This document shows positions 62,299 to 64,000 of a DNA stretch of 64,000 bases, one piece after another. The first letter of the stretch is position 1, and each line of letters begins with the position of its first letter. Both the position numbers and the translations under genes were made by a program. Source of the stretch: Capnocytophaga sp. ARDL2 (lineage in GTDB: Bacteria > Bacteroidota > Bacteroidia > Flavobacteriales > Flavobacteriaceae); NCBI RefSeq assembly GCF_041530365.1, contig NZ_CP168034.1, positions 2,046,001 to 2,110,000 on the forward strand. Reading direction: 5' to 3'. The notes beneath the pieces were generated by a model, which made no database searches, was not told where the DNA came from, and saw nothing but the letters and a program-made list of their open reading frames with translations.

Positions 62299-63921
62299 CT
62301 ATAATTTTGAAATATCACGAGGTATTTTCTTAAAAACAATGTTGTTTTTATACATAAAATCATTAGGCAACAAACAATTGTCTGCGTAAATAATATATTG
62401 GTCGGCTTTGGTTTTGATAAGTTCCAATGAATCAAAATCCAAAGTGGTGATTTGGTCTTTTTCGTAATAGAAATAATACGCCGTGTCTAAGTGCTTACCC
62501 AAAAAATATTCCTCTCCCAAATCATCATTCATCATTCCTAAATCATAGTTAGATTTCGTTTCGGAATACCATATATATTCTTTGATTTTTTCTATACCCA
62601 CGGATTCATTGAGGTTGTGATTTTCATCAAAGAGCGGTTGCCCCAACTTATAAAAATCAAAACTCCCGCCAGTGCCTTCGGCGGTTGGTGAGTCTGCCGA
62701 ACCATAGCCGTTGATGACGCGTTTTACCCTTTCTGCGGTGATGTTTTCGGCATAGTCTTCCATTTCTATCAAAATAAACTTGCGATTGCCTCCGTCTTGT
62801 TTGTTGAGGTTTAGCACTGCGTGAGCTGTTGTGCCACTCCCCGCAAAACTATCAAGGATAATGGAGTTTTTGTCGGTGGAATGTTTAATAATAAATTCTA
62901 TTAATTGATATGGTTTCGGAGTATCAAATCTGTCTTTTTCACCAAAAATTTGTGTTATAGTTTTTGATGCGTCAGCGGTATTACCGTTTTTTAATAAAAT
63001 ACTTCTCTCTTTTATTTTTACAGTTTTATCATTTTCTTGATAAGTTTTCTCATAAGGAATATATTTTCCATTTCTTTTTTCCCAATGAACCAAATTGTCT
63101 TTTATTAAATTATCCATTCTTTCTTTTCCAATTCTCCACCTTCCATCATTTCCATCAGGAGCTATTGGAAAATATTCTTCATTTTCTGGATTTATAATTG
63201 AAAAATACATTGTTGGTCTATCTTCTCTTCGTGCTCCACTTCCCCATTTTTCAAGTTTGGTTAGTTTGAAATTACCTTTTTCGTCTGATTTGTTAAAATC
63301 TTTATCAGTCAAGATTTTTTCTTTATCTATCCATTGAAAAAAATGTGTCTTTTGATAGACTGAAATATATTCGTGTTCTGTTACATAATATTTATCCGTT
63401 TGTCCTCCACCTTCTTTTTTTCTCCAAATAAGATTTCCAATATAATTGCTCCCTCCAAAAATCTCATCGCAAATCAATTTTAGGTTGGCTTGTTCGTTAT
63501 CGTCTATGGAAATAAAAATAGCACCGTCTTCGGCAAGGAGTTTATGTAGGAGTTTTAGGCGTGGGTACATCATACACAGCCATTTGTCGTGTCGGCTGAG
63601 GTCTTCGCTTTCTTTGCCCACCACTTGCCCTAACCATTTTTTGATTTTTGGGTCGTTTACATTGTCGTTGTAGACCCAGTTTTCGTTGCCTGTGTTATAA
63701 GGTGGGTCTATGTAGATGCATTTGATTTTTCCTTCATACTGAGGTAATAAGGCTTTTAAGGCTTCGAGGTTGTCGCCGTGGATAATAGCCCCTCCCGACC
63801 TCCCCAAAGGGGAGGAGTTATCCTGAGCTCCAAAAGTGTACTGATGTTCCAAAACTTTAAACGGAACCTCTTGATGATGATTGATGACTTTATCTTTTCC
63901 TATCCAATTCAGTGTAGGCAT
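62299..63921 (-). CDS. mod: Type III DNA methyltransferase, Mod subunit
   Basis: Mod recognises the target and methylates adenine N6. I choose the ATG at 63921 (MPTLNWIGKDKVINHH, 540 residues), the usual start in this family; ATGs at 63975 or 63951 are in frame. Motif IV YIDPPYNTGNENWVYND precedes motif I DSFAGSGTTAHAVL, the beta-class order. The target domain lies between (~180-340). Two GC-rich repeats are inserted in frame: at 63788-63818 (SSPLGRSGGAI) and 62662-62693 (SPTAEGTGG). It leads the mod-res operon. Confidence 0.93.
   Translation of the reverse strand: MPTLNWIGKDKVINHHQEVPFKVLEHQYTFGAQDNSSPLGRSGGAIIHGDNLEALKALLPQYEGKIKCIYIDPPYNTGNENWVYNDNVNDPKIKKWLGQVVGKESEDLSRHDKWLCMMYPRLKLLHKLLAEDGAIFISIDDNEQANLKLICDEIFGGSNYIGNLIWRKKEGGGQTDKYYVTEHEYISVYQKTHFFQWIDKEKILTDKDFNKSDEKGNFKLTKLEKWGSGARREDRPTMYFSIINPENEEYFPIAPDGNDGRWRIGKERMDNLIKDNLVHWEKRNGKYIPYEKTYQENDKTVKIKERSILLKNGNTADASKTITQIFGEKDRFDTPKPYQLIEFIIKHSTDKNSIILDSFAGSGTTAHAVLNLNKQDGGNRKFILIEMEDYAENITAERVKRVINGYGSADSPTAEGTGGSFDFYKLGQPLFDENHNLNESVGIEKIKEYIWYSETKSNYDLGMMNDDLGEEYFLGKHLDTAYYFYYEKDQITTLDFDSLELIKTKADQYIIYADNCLLPNDFMYKNNIVFKKIPRDISKL
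63788..63818 (-). repeat. In-frame GC-rich palindrome inside mod
   Basis: CTCCCC-AAA-GGGGAG (63800-63814) with flanking CCCCTCCCGAC forms a REP-like element, encoding SSPLGRSGG between a family-conserved YTFG segment and IIHGDNLEAL. It looks inserted without breaking the frame. Confidence 0.6.
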
Positions 63922-64000
63922 ACCTATTTTATTTATGCCAAACAGGTACTTCATTGGCGGTTTGATTCTAAGCAAAAAAATAAGGCGTGTACCTCTGCTT

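Overview
The window is AT-rich chromosomal DNA from a Bacteroidota bacterium, most likely class Flavobacteriia (Flavobacteriaceae or Weeksellaceae). The evidence is promoters of the TAnnTTTG type with an upstream TTTG, almost no Shine-Dalgarno sequences, an L19 leader ahead of rplS, LptF/LptG permeases next to ribB and tgt, the order ftsB-mutA-mutB, and several surface lipoproteins. I do not name a species.

Layout. (1) 1-3635: housekeeping genes: the end of an LptF/LptG-like permease, ribB with a degenerate GTP cyclohydrolase II half, tRNA-Ser, tRNA-Tyr, rplS and nhaA. (2) 3692-27326: an accessory island. It is bounded on both sides by wrecks of two different DNA cytosine-C5 methyltransferase genes; the left one has lost the catalytic Cys (PCQ reads PYQ). 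Inside is a decayed tailed-phage element resembling crAss-like or related Bacteroidota phages. Its minus-strand virion block holds a terminase large subunit cut off before its nuclease, two GroES-like proteins, a 1786-residue polyvalent protein, a probable scaffold and a major capsid protein. A 1.3 kb gene-poor region follows, where base composition switches strand bias and four TTAnAGCGTT iterons lie. The plus-strand arm holds ardA, several small unknown genes and an XRE regulator. I see no integrase, portal or tail gene. (3) 27508-32000: GNAT-like protein, HAD phosphatase, and the tyrosine catabolism pair hmgA/hppD. (4) 32064-36834: topoisomerase IV genes parC and parE. (5) 37016-51502: envelope, protease, RNA-modification and trans-translation genes, with a shrunken methylmalonyl-CoA mutase pair. 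(6) 51721-59366: eno, clpC, a DEAD-box helicase, and three small pseudogenes with repeats. (7) 59575-63921: a type III restriction-modification system (res, mod).

The most striking feature is at 19070-24436. Three identical IS982-family copies alternate with two identical 1215-bp segments, each carrying a small acidic protein gene, a structured leader and ardA (antirestriction DNA mimic). The target duplications (TAATATAT around the left side, TAACCTAA around the outer right side) show how it arose: two independent insertions flanked ardA, and then unequal recombination between the IS copies duplicated the 2194-bp unit. The ardA leader has three copies of one 12-16 base sequence arranged as A, complement B, and C; C is the ardA start codon region. 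Pairing A:B conflicts with a terminator-like stem, and B:C would bury the ardA start. This is a candidate RNA switch, or a single-stranded-DNA promoter, controlling an amplified antirestriction gene, and I know of no description of it.
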